DNA from: Spirochaetota bacterium | Lineage (GTDB): Bacteria > Spirochaetota > UBA4802 > UBA5550 | NCBI GenBank assembly: GCA_016933025.1 | Contig: JAFGBT010000013.1 | Span: forward strand, 1-37,943 | Length of the DNA: 37,943 nt | Direction of reading: 5' to 3' | Shown: positions 16,050-23,755 of the stretch, piece after piece | How the letters are laid out: every line of letters begins with the position of its first letter | Position numbering within the stretch: position 1 is the first letter of the stretch | Notes under the pieces: generated by a model | What the model was told of the DNA's origin: nothing | Seen by the model: only the letters and a program-made list of their open reading frames with translations | Databases searched by the model: none | Program-made: the position numbers and the translations under genes

Positions 16050-17536
16050 AAAGAGAGAAGGAAATAACAAAGATATTCGAGGAAGACGGATATTCTATCA
16101 TGCCCAAGACCGTGGTGCCGGACAAGCCGCTGGACACGGCAGCGCTGCAGGACGTGGAACGGGCCCAGGATTACCTGAATCTAATCCAGAACAACGAGAT
16201 CACCGCCCCGCTTCCAGCTGCTCCTCCGTCCGTCGAGAAAGTCCGCGACAAGAAGAGCGAACTGGCCTCCATTAAGCAGGACGAATTCGACATCCCCACC
16301 ATCGTCGGCAACCTGAACTGGCACATGAACCGGATCAATGAAAACGTGATCGGCCGGAGCGAGATCATCCGACAGGCGATATTCGCCATTCTCACCGGCG
16401 AGCACATGCTCCTCCTCTCACGTACCGGCATGGCAAAATCGTATCTCGCACAGTACATATTCAACTCATTCGAGGGAGCCCGGGTCTTCTCCTCCCAGGC
16501 CAGCAAGGACCAGACGCCCGATAACTATTTCGGCCCGTACAACATCGAGGAATTCAAGAAAGGCCGTATACGCCATAACATCAAGGGGTCGATCATCGAG
16601 GCGAACATGGTCTTCCTTGACGAGTTCTTCGACGCCAGCGACGTGGTGCTCCGCTCCCTTCTCACGGTCCTGAACGAGCGGAAATTCATCAACGGCTCGG
16701 AGCAAATTGACACCGCAGTACACACCGCGATCGCCACCGCCAACTACATGAGGATGAATGAGGTGACCGAGGCGGTGCTTGACCGGTTCACCTACAAGTC
16801 GATCATCCCGGAAAACACGAATGTCTACAACCAGCTCCTCATCGACCATACCTATGCCATGAGCGGCGGCACCCCCGTCGAGCCCAAGCAGAAGATATAT
16901 TTCAACCAGATACTCTACCTGTATGAAATCATCAAGAACAGGAACAAGAACATACGCATTGAGACGCCCGATTTCATCTACTTCATGAAGAACGTGCTCA
17001 TCGACAAGTTCATGAGCGAAATGCGCAAGAGCGACTACAATTACTTCCTCTCGCCGCGGAAAATCGTCAAAATCGGCGATTTCCTCAGGGCCTCGGCGCT
17101 TATCAACAACAGGCTGCAGGTCAACACCGACGACCTGAAGGAGATGTACCTCTGCCTCACCACCCTGAACAGCTACATCTCGGTGAAGGCCAAGGACAAG
17201 TCCGAGGTCGACCTCTACCTTGACACGTTCAGCCAGACCATGGCGCACTACAAGGCCTCCGGGGCGAACCAGCAGATCGAGCTGCTCCTCAACATCCGGC
17301 AGGTGTTCCAGGAGATCCGCCAGAACCCGGAGCGCCGGGACGCCATCCTGGCACGGAAGAGCGTGCTCCAGAGCCTTATGGACTTCCTGAGAAAGATATT
17401 CCCGACCCGGCGGGTCGAGGAAGACGAAAAACTCACCATCGAGTCCCTGAAGAAGAACATTCTAGACCTCACCCCCGTGGTGGAGGAAGTGCAAGAGCTT
17501 AAAAACGGCATATTGATCGACTACCGTGATCTCTGA
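16046..17536 (+). CDS. MoxR-family AAA+ ATPase (RavA-like)
   Basis: 496-aa AAA+ protein of the MoxR branch, which usually works with a VWA partner to remodel or mature protein complexes. A poorly conserved N-terminal ~85 residues precede the AAA core. Walker A reads SRTGMAKS (125-132), with Ser where the consensus has the first Gly, but Lys131-Ser132 are kept. Walker B is VFLDEF (Asp192, Glu193), followed by the MoxR-typical LLTVLNERKF. Sensor 1 is Asn233 (TANYMRM) and an arginine-finger candidate is Arg247 (LDRF). The C-terminal ~200 residues are helical, as in RavA-type proteins. Translationally coupled to the kinase-like gene before it and 14 nt before the VWA gene. Confidence 0.92.
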   Translation: MKREKEITKIFEEDGYSIMPKTVVPDKPLDTAALQDVERAQDYLNLIQNNEITAPLPAAPPSVEKVRDKKSELASIKQDEFDIPTIVGNLNWHMNRINENVIGRSEIIRQAIFAILTGEHMLLLSRTGMAKSYLAQYIFNSFEGARVFSSQASKDQTPDNYFGPYNIEEFKKGRIRHNIKGSIIEANMVFLDEFFDASDVVLRSLLTVLNERKFINGSEQIDTAVHTAIATANYMRMNEVTEAVLDRFTYKSIIPENTNVYNQLLIDHTYAMSGGTPVEPKQKIYFNQILYLYEIIKNRNKNIRIETPDFIYFMKNVLIDKFMSEMRKSDYNYFLSPRKIVKIGDFLRASALINNRLQVNTDDLKEMYLCLTTLNSYISVKAKDKSEVDLYLDTFSQTMAHYKASGANQQIELLLNIRQVFQEIRQNPERRDAILARKSVLQSLMDFLRKIFPTRRVEEDEKLTIESLKKNILDLTPVVEEVQELKNGILIDYRDL

Positions 17537-17550
17537 CAGGCAGGCAGGCT

Positions 17551-19260
17551 GTGGCGGGCGAAGCGATCCAGCATAAGCGGCAGGACGCCGAAGACATCGA
17601 TTTTTTCGAGTACTGGGACTCTCTCGGCTTCTTCGAATTCTCGCGGACTATCCTCCCCCCGAAGTTTTTAGTCCTCTTCGAGCTCGCCCGAGTGATATTT
17701 TCCGACGAAAGGCTCGACGATGCCTTCAGCGCCCTCGAGGAAATTTCGCGCGAGGACAGGGAGTTCAAACCCGACCGCAAAGAGAGCATCCACATAAACC
17801 GGCTTGAAAAGATCGCCCCACTTTCCGACAGGATGGAGATCGTACCCTTCAGGAACATCATCGACCTCAAGAAGGCGCTCCCGCGCGAGCTGGCGCAGGA
17901 CCAGGACATCTTCGATGTCAAGCTCCTCACCAAGACGCTGCTGGTCCAAAAGCACTTCGAGACAGAGGCGGACAGCTTCAAGCCGATTTCGACCTCGCGT
18001 GACAAGAAAGGCAGAGAGGCGACCCGCTACGAGCAGAAATTCTACATCCTTCTCGACCGCTCCAAGTCAATGGAAGCAAAGATGCGCACCTTTTATTCCA
18101 AGTGCATCATCGCCGAATTCCTCAGGAGAAAATACAACAGCAGGGCAAAAATTTTCTACCGGCCGTTCGATTCGCGCGCCGGGGACCTCATCAAGGTCGA
18201 AAAGCAGCAGGATTTCCCGAAACTCATCGAGGAGATCATCTACACCACCACCGGCGGCAAGAGCACCAATATCCACGAGGCGGTGCTGCAGGCCATAAGC
18301 GATATCAATTACGACAAGGAGATGGCCAAATCGGAAATACTGGTGGTCACTGACGGCATCAGCAAGATCGAAAAAAACGAACTCAGAATCAAGCTGGGAG
18401 ACATCAAGCTCCACGTCCTTAAAATTGGAGACGACATTCCAATGCCGAGCGTGAATGAAATGGAGGCCCATCTCAAGAAAGAGAAGGTCAGCGTGTACGC
18501 CGATACGATGGACATGAAAATCATCAAACAGAAGATGGACCATTATAAAAACACCGGTTCACTCGACAACATGACCATCTCCGAGAAAGTGGCCTTCCGC
18601 AAGATACTGGACACGTCGGACGACATGTTCAAGGACCTTAAAGAGGTGGCCAGCAAGTACATTGAAATAGGCGACCTGGACCCAGACGTTCTCTACACGC
18701 TGAGCCCGGAACAGATGGAGTACATCCAGTTCACGCTGCAGCGCTTCTCCATCATCGACCTAAAAGAACTGAACATGGTGGAAAAGAAGAAGCTCTTTCG
18801 GCAGGTGCAGTTTTTCTACCAGTATATCCAGATGCTCATCGAAAACGGAAACGACGACAACCCCCTTCTTGTGGAAGCGATCCAGACCATTGTGCAGATC
18901 AAGAGGAAGATGCTCAAGAACCCGGACATGGTATACCTCTTCACGGAAAAGAAGGAGCTGACAGACAACAAGGAAACCATGAAGCTGGCCAAGGCCCAGG
19001 CGAAAAAGATGCTGAAGCAGATGAAGCTCGACGACCGGAGGCTCACCGTAAGCGAGATGAAGAAGGCCCAGGTGATCCTCACCATGGACACCGGCGGCGG
19101 CAGCAGGGGGCAGCTCTTCATGCTGCTGCTGGTCAAGCTCTGGGAATGGCTCAAAAAAGTCTTTTCTCGTGAATTACGGGAAGCTGCGCGCGCAGAGAAA
19201 AAGAAGCTCGCCGAAGAGAAAGAGCTGGAGAAGACAGCCCTGGACGAGAACGAGATGTGA
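17551..19260 (+). CDS. VWA-domain protein (ViaA-like)
   Basis: 569-aa partner-type protein for the preceding MoxR ATPase. The VWA domain spans about residues 160-300 with a complete MIDAS: DRSKS (Asp169, Ser171, Ser173), Thr239 in GGKSTN and Asp268 in VVTDG. An N-terminal helical region and a long, charged helical C-terminal region flank it, and the tail has a short hydrophobic/amphipathic patch (FMLLLVKLWEWLKKVF) followed by a Lys/Glu-rich end. Start is GTG, 14 nt after the MoxR stop. The pair resembles RavA-ViaA in order and architecture; the addition of a PAS sensor in the same operon is the unusual part. Terminator follows directly. Confidence 0.9.
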   Translation: MAGEAIQHKRQDAEDIDFFEYWDSLGFFEFSRTILPPKFLVLFELARVIFSDERLDDAFSALEEISREDREFKPDRKESIHINRLEKIAPLSDRMEIVPFRNIIDLKKALPRELAQDQDIFDVKLLTKTLLVQKHFETEADSFKPISTSRDKKGREATRYEQKFYILLDRSKSMEAKMRTFYSKCIIAEFLRRKYNSRAKIFYRPFDSRAGDLIKVEKQQDFPKLIEEIIYTTTGGKSTNIHEAVLQAISDINYDKEMAKSEILVVTDGISKIEKNELRIKLGDIKLHVLKIGDDIPMPSVNEMEAHLKKEKVSVYADTMDMKIIKQKMDHYKNTGSLDNMTISEKVAFRKILDTSDDMFKDLKEVASKYIEIGDLDPDVLYTLSPEQMEYIQFTLQRFSIIDLKELNMVEKKKLFRQVQFFYQYIQMLIENGNDDNPLLVEAIQTIVQIKRKMLKNPDMVYLFTEKKELTDNKETMKLAKAQAKKMLKQMKLDDRRLTVSEMKKAQVILTMDTGGGSRGQLFMLLLVKLWEWLKKVFSRELREAARAEKKKLAEEKELEKTALDENEM

Positions 19261-19265
19261 TGAAG

Positions 19266-19295
19266 GCGCGGTTACGCAACCGCGCTTACAATTTT
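19266..19295 (+). terminator. Rho-independent terminator after the VWA gene
   Basis: GCGCGGTT (19266-19273) and AACCGCGC (19278-19285) form a perfect 8-bp stem with an ACGC loop, followed by TTACAATTTTT. It sits between two converging genes and overlaps the edge of the SDR gene's stop region. It therefore most likely ends the plus-strand operon. Confidence 0.8.
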
Positions 19296-20260
19296 TCCTT
19301 CCGGTACCAGTCTATCGTCTCAAGTATCATGTCGACGTTCCCCACCTTCGGGTGCCAGCCGAGGTCGCTCTTGGCCGCGCCGCAATCGAGTATCAGGTCG
19401 GTGAGGAGATACATCACATGGCCCTTGTTCAGGTAGTCTATCTTGAAGGGCTTCAGGAAAAACGACCGGAACTTGGCCTTCGACGTGGAGAGATGCATCA
19501 CCGTGCTGTCCAGCTTCGCCTTTTCCTTCACCTCCAGTACCTGCGCCATCTGGGTGGGCACGTCGTCCGACCCGATATTGTAGACCTTTCCCCCGGTCGC
19601 GCCTGACATGTATGCCCGCACGAGCGCGTCCGCCGCGTCATCCGGGTGGAGCATCTGGAACCTGTTCTCGCCATGGCCCGCAACGTATACCCTGTTTGCC
19701 TCCTCCATTCCCAGGGCCATGAGGAGGGTGATGAGGGTTATCGGGTTCTTGGTGCCGGGCCCCACGATCGGCGCGGGCCTGAACCTGGTGATGTTCAGCT
19801 TGTTCATTTTGAGATATTCGAGGCAGAGCTTTTCAATCTTCAGCTTGTCCTTGCCGTAGCGCGTTACAGGCTTCAACTTCTTGATGTCGCCCTCGGCGAC
19901 GGGCTGTTTCTTCACCCTGCCGTAGACTTCATATGACGATAGAAAGATTAACTTCCTGACCCCGGCGGCGTGAGCCGACTTGAAAAGCATTCTGCTCCAC
20001 TTCATGTTGACCTTTCTCATGTGGCGCCTGCCGTGGTGCTTGGACGTTTTAATATCAAGGAGATGGAACACTGCGTCAGCGCCCCGGCACGCTTTCATCA
20101 GTATCGCATGGTCAATATGATCCGCCGGGATAAACTCGACTCCCGCCGGCAGGTCCCGGGGCTTTTCCATGTCCAGGCAACGCAGCTTCTCGCCCTTCTC
20201 GAGGAGGAGTTTCATCACCCTGCCGCCCAGCAGACTGTTGCAGCCCGTAACAAGAACCAT
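19286..20260 (-). CDS. Extended SDR NAD-dependent epimerase/dehydratase
   Basis: 324-aa Rossmann-fold protein of the extended short-chain dehydrogenase/reductase family, likely acting on a nucleotide sugar or a sterol-like substrate. The nucleotide-binding loop is TGCNSLLG near the N-terminus, the catalytic pair YxxxK is in RYGKDKL, and SSYEVYG supplies the usual Ser. RFRPAPIVGPG and FQMLHPDDAADALVRA are typical family strands. The ATG at 20260 has GGGGGTGG just upstream. Neighbours give no pathway: it converges on the VWA operon and follows the glycosidase gene. Substrate cannot be stated. Confidence 0.85.
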   Translation of the reverse strand: MVLVTGCNSLLGGRVMKLLLEKGEKLRCLDMEKPRDLPAGVEFIPADHIDHAILMKACRGADAVFHLLDIKTSKHHGRRHMRKVNMKWSRMLFKSAHAAGVRKLIFLSSYEVYGRVKKQPVAEGDIKKLKPVTRYGKDKLKIEKLCLEYLKMNKLNITRFRPAPIVGPGTKNPITLITLLMALGMEEANRVYVAGHGENRFQMLHPDDAADALVRAYMSGATGGKVYNIGSDDVPTQMAQVLEVKEKAKLDSTVMHLSTSKAKFRSFFLKPFKIDYLNKGHVMYLLTDLILDCGAAKSDLGWHPKVGNVDMILETIDWYRKEKL

Positions 20261-20368
20261 GATACCACCCCCGGGAAATTAAGATGCCGCGGCCGCAGCG
20301 ATTGCAGCGACCGCTATATAATGATAATTATTTTTCAGCGCGCTTTTCGTCAAGAACAATACAGGGCC

Positions 20369-22471
20369 CTATCGCTGCTCCGGTCCCTCTTTTCTCTCAA
20401 GGATCGATTCGAAGGGAAGCTTTTTCGGGATGATCGCCCGAATTTCCGGGGAGAGCGGGCCGCCTCCTCTCCCCGTGTATTTCATGAGACCTCTGATCAG
20501 TATCGAGTACTCCGACAGGTCGTTCCAGAAAATGTAGTCCTTCACGCCGCAGTTTTTCAGCCCATCGAGCTCACGGCCGATGTAATCCACGTCATAGTCA
20601 TCCGAATTGTCCTTGTAGTAGAACGCCTGGATGTAGGGCCTCAGAAGCACGCCGCCCGACAGCTCGCGAGCGCGCTTGCAGCTCAAAAATATCGTGTAAT
20701 AAATCCGGCGGTCTCCGTAACCGGTCGCATATCCGCCCGTATAGTGGGAGGGATAAAACATCGGGCACACAACATCGACGTACCGCGATAGCTCGCACAC
20801 GTCCTGACCGATCCACTCGCCCCACTGGTATATGGCTGTGTATCCGAAGAGGTCGACCGATATCGGCGCGTCCAGCGATTCTCTCGCCTTCTTGAGGAAC
20901 GAAACGAGCGCCTCCCGCATGATCTGGCCGTCCCTTTTGAAATCGAACTTCCTCGTCTCCTTTTCGCCGCGGATATCGGGGAAGCGGATATAATCGAACT
21001 GAACCTCGTCGACGCCGGCCCGCTCCACCTCTCTGGCAACGGCGATATTGTAGTCCCACACGAATTCGCTGTACCCGTCGACCCACTTCTCAGGCCCCTT
21101 GCGGAAGGGACGGCCCGCCAGGTTCTTGACGGCGTACATGCCGTCCCGGTATTCGTACAGCTTTTCGTCCTTGAAGCAGACCAGCCTTCCAATGACATAG
21201 ATGCCTTCTTTTTGAAGACGTCGGATGGTCGCGACTACATCGGCATACGGGGCAACTGCCTTCGGCACCTTTCTGAAAACCGGATCGGACACCGGGACCC
21301 GTATCGAGCCGTAGTCATCCTTCAGGTTGACAACCACTGCGTTCAACCCCAGGAGCCGGAGGAGTTTGAGAAGCTTCGGGTAATTTTCTCTCTGGGTGAA
21401 CGAATAGCTGATGTACAGCGCCCGGCGGCCCCGGGCGCGCCGGTCCGGCTTGAACGCGCGGCCCGGTTCGTACTGGCGGGCAAGCGCACAGTGCCTCCCC
21501 TCCGAGTGTATCGAAATCGCCTCCTCGTCCTTCATGAAGGATTCAAACACCTGATAGTCCAGCGTGACGGCCGGGGCCTTCCCCGCCACAGGCAAAACCT
21601 TCCGCCACTTCCGGTTGGTGCCGACCAGTATGTTTCCTTTCAAATAATTGACGCTGGTGACCCGGTAGAAGTCGCCGTCCGGATAGGTGACAAGGCCCGG
21701 CGCGCCGACCGGTTCCATCCTGCCCCGCGAGAGGCTCCCCCGGTACACGCCGCCTCCGTTCCCGAGCCCCGCGTAGAAGGTATCGCCATCGTCCGTGAAG
21801 CAGAGGGAGCGGACCTCCTCGAGGAAATTGGGCGACCGGACCGGCTCGCCCGGAATCCCGGCCCTGATCCTCCGGGCCGTGGCGCCGCCGTCCCGCGAGA
21901 CATAGACGCCGTTCGAAGACGTGCCGACCGCCATGAGGCTGCCGTCGGAGGGATGAAGGGCAACGGATACCAGCTCGGTAAACCGTCTGACGCCCGCAAG
22001 GGGAAGGCGTGAAAACGATCGCCCGCCGTCGGTCGAGAGAAAGACGTCGCACGGAACAACGGCGGCAATACGCCGCCCGTCCGCGGAAACCGAGTGGTTC
22101 AGAATCGGCTTGGTGAAACGCTTCGTTTTGAAGGGATAGATGAGCTCGGGGGGTATACCGCGGTCAATCCGCCGGCATTCCCCTCCGCCGAGAGGGACTT
22201 CGTACAGGCCGTGCCTCCTGGTGACCACCAGCATGCGGTCAGAGGCAACCGGTATGACATCGACTATCTCCAGGGTGTCGGCGTCCGGGACGCTTTTCAG
22301 GGCCCGGACCGTGTGAAAGCATGGGCTGCCGCCATCGCCGAATGACGCGTATTCAAACACGGCACCGTCTGCCCTGAACACGACATGGCCGGCAAGGTCG
22401 ATTGTTCCCCCGCGGCACGAGAACGAAGCCGCGGCAAACAGTACCGGCATCAGCAGCATGTATCGTCGCAT
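20369..22471 (-). CDS. Lipoprotein with BNR-type propeller and DUF4015-like glycosidase domain
   Basis: 700-aa predicted surface or periplasmic lipoprotein. The ATG at 22471 is chosen because GGAG lies 8 nt upstream and it opens a lipoprotein signal ending in AASFSC (Cys19); the frame continues to 22507. Residues about 20-350 contain repeated sialidase/BNR-like turns (STDGGRSF, SRDGGAT). Residues about 385-690 match the putative glycosyl hydrolase DUF4015: a TIM-barrel with VDEVQFDYIRFPD, where the acidic residues are likely catalytic, plus ISVDLFGYT and VCPMFYPSHY. Family knowledge suggests action on a polysaccharide, but no substrate has been fixed. Propeller-plus-glycosidase fusion is unusual. 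Confidence 0.83.
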   Translation of the reverse strand: MRRYMLLMPVLFAAASFSCRGGTIDLAGHVVFRADGAVFEYASFGDGGSPCFHTVRALKSVPDADTLEIVDVIPVASDRMLVVTRRHGLYEVPLGGGECRRIDRGIPPELIYPFKTKRFTKPILNHSVSADGRRIAAVVPCDVFLSTDGGRSFSRLPLAGVRRFTELVSVALHPSDGSLMAVGTSSNGVYVSRDGGATARRIRAGIPGEPVRSPNFLEEVRSLCFTDDGDTFYAGLGNGGGVYRGSLSRGRMEPVGAPGLVTYPDGDFYRVTSVNYLKGNILVGTNRKWRKVLPVAGKAPAVTLDYQVFESFMKDEEAISIHSEGRHCALARQYEPGRAFKPDRRARGRRALYISYSFTQRENYPKLLKLLRLLGLNAVVVNLKDDYGSIRVPVSDPVFRKVPKAVAPYADVVATIRRLQKEGIYVIGRLVCFKDEKLYEYRDGMYAVKNLAGRPFRKGPEKWVDGYSEFVWDYNIAVAREVERAGVDEVQFDYIRFPDIRGEKETRKFDFKRDGQIMREALVSFLKKARESLDAPISVDLFGYTAIYQWGEWIGQDVCELSRYVDVVCPMFYPSHYTGGYATGYGDRRIYYTIFLSCKRARELSGGVLLRPYIQAFYYKDNSDDYDVDYIGRELDGLKNCGVKDYIFWNDLSEYSILIRGLMKYTGRGGGPLSPEIRAIIPKKLPFESILERKEGPEQR

Positions 22472-22590
22472 CAGGGCGTCTCCGGTCAGGTGATGGGGCC
22501 GTCTCACAAGTCCCTGCCTTGCACGCTCTCACGCGATACCGCTCCCTGTCAAGATTTTCGTTTTACATTCGGGGAATTAATACAATGAAA

Positions 22591-23550
22591 TCATTCCGGC
22601 GGCGCGGTCTCATCCCGGTTCTCCGTTCTGTCGACCCATATAACCCGGGCAAACTCCACATTCTGGGCCTGTATCATGCGGAAGTATTTCCGGTGGATGC
22701 GGGCGCCGTCAAGCTTCGCGCCGGCGAGCCTGACCAGCTTGAGGCTGGCGCCGGCGAGGTCGGCGCCCGTGAGCACGGCCCCTGACAGGTTCGCCATCTC
22801 GAATTCGGCGCCGCTCAGGTCCGCCCCGCTCAGGTCGGCCGCGCGGAGGTCCGCGCTCGTGAAGCTGGCGTTGGTAAGCCGCGCGCCGGCCAGCCGCGAC
22901 GAGCGGAGATCGACCCCGCCCAGATCGGCATCGCGCAGGTCTGTCCGTTCGAGCCGTGCCGTTTTCAGGTCCACCCCCTTGAGCGCCGCGAAAAACAGCT
23001 TGGCGTCGTTCAGGTTCACACCGGTGAAGTTCGCGCCGCTCATCTCCGCCCCGAACATCAGCGCGCCGCTGAAGTCCGCGTTGCTCAGGTCGGCCCGTCC
23101 CAGGTCAGCGCCGCTCAGGTCGGCGTCAGCAAACTGGGCGCCCGCGCACTTCGATTCCGAGAACCGCGCCATGATGCAGTCGGCGCGCGCCAGCCGCGCT
23201 TCGCTCAGATCGGACTCGCGCAGGTCAGCCTTGTACAGCCGGGCGCCGGTCAGGTCTGCCTTCGCCAGCCTGGAGCTTTTCACGACCGCCCCGCGGAGAT
23301 CGGCCCACCGGAGGTCCGAACCCGCGAGGTCAGCGTCCGTGAGGTCGGCCTCCCTGAGGTCGGCGTTCCGTAAATCTTTCCCTGCCAGGTTTTTCCCCCT
23401 GAGGTCGGCTTTCTGGAGCCGCGCCCATCGCAGGTTGGTTTTCCCCCGGTCGAGAAAAAAACCGATATTGTCGGAGGTGACACAGGACGAGGCGAGTGCA
23501 AGCGCCGCCGCTGCAAAAAGCGGAAGGATTTTACGGAAGTCTGAAATCAT
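22591..23550 (-). CDS. Pentapeptide-repeat lipoprotein
   Basis: 319 aa. A lipoprotein signal ends at ALASSC (Cys23). From about residue 40 to 290 the protein is almost entirely tandem pentapeptides of the A(D/N)LXX type (for example ADLRE-ADLTD-ADLAG-SDLRW), predicted to fold as a right-handed quadrilateral beta-helix. The C-terminal ~30 residues leave the repeat. No function can be assigned: members range from gyrase mimics to structural surface proteins, and the lipid anchor argues for an envelope location here. The repeat also creates a 295-aa open frame on the opposite strand, which is an artefact. Confidence 0.9.
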   Translation of the reverse strand: MISDFRKILPLFAAAALALASSCVTSDNIGFFLDRGKTNLRWARLQKADLRGKNLAGKDLRNADLREADLTDADLAGSDLRWADLRGAVVKSSRLAKADLTGARLYKADLRESDLSEARLARADCIMARFSESKCAGAQFADADLSGADLGRADLSNADFSGALMFGAEMSGANFTGVNLNDAKLFFAALKGVDLKTARLERTDLRDADLGGVDLRSSRLAGARLTNASFTSADLRAADLSGADLSGAEFEMANLSGAVLTGADLAGASLKLVRLAGAKLDGARIHRKYFRMIQAQNVEFARVIWVDRTENRDETAPPE

Positions 23551-23679
23551 GCCGCCATTGTAGATTATTGCGAAAAGTTTGGAAAGATATTTTTGATATT
23601 ATTTTCTACTCCGAGGGCGCTGAGCAAGATAATCCGGGTGCATCAGGCCGCGCAAAAAATCCCGAGGCGTTATAAAAAA

Positions 23680-23715
23680 GGAAGGAGAAGAGAACATCCG
23701 TTCACTTCTCCTTCC
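23680..23715 (-). terminator. Rho-independent terminator of the 944-aa lipoprotein gene
   Basis: GGAAGGAGAAG (23680-23690) and CTTCTCCTTCC (23705-23715) form a perfect 11-bp stem. Read on the minus strand, it is followed by a TTTTTT run (plus-strand AAAAAA at 23674-23679). It lies 40 nt beyond the stop of the gene ending at 23756. Confidence 0.92.
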
Positions 23716-23755
23716 CGTATGCGCCTTCATTCACACGCGGCCGGACGCCGCGCTG

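Noticed and set aside
16466..17248. 260-aa minus-strand open frame opposite the MoxR gene
   Set aside because: Antisense shadow caused by GC-biased codons of the real gene; no ribosome site and no recognisable motif.
19970..20791. 273-aa plus-strand open frame across two genes and their gap
   Set aside because: Overlaps the SDR and glycosidase genes in antisense; low-complexity composition and no family resemblance.
22676..23563. 295-aa plus-strand open frame rich in Arg, Ser and Ala
   Set aside because: It is the exact antisense of the pentapeptide-repeat gene; its periodic composition is the mirror of that repeat.
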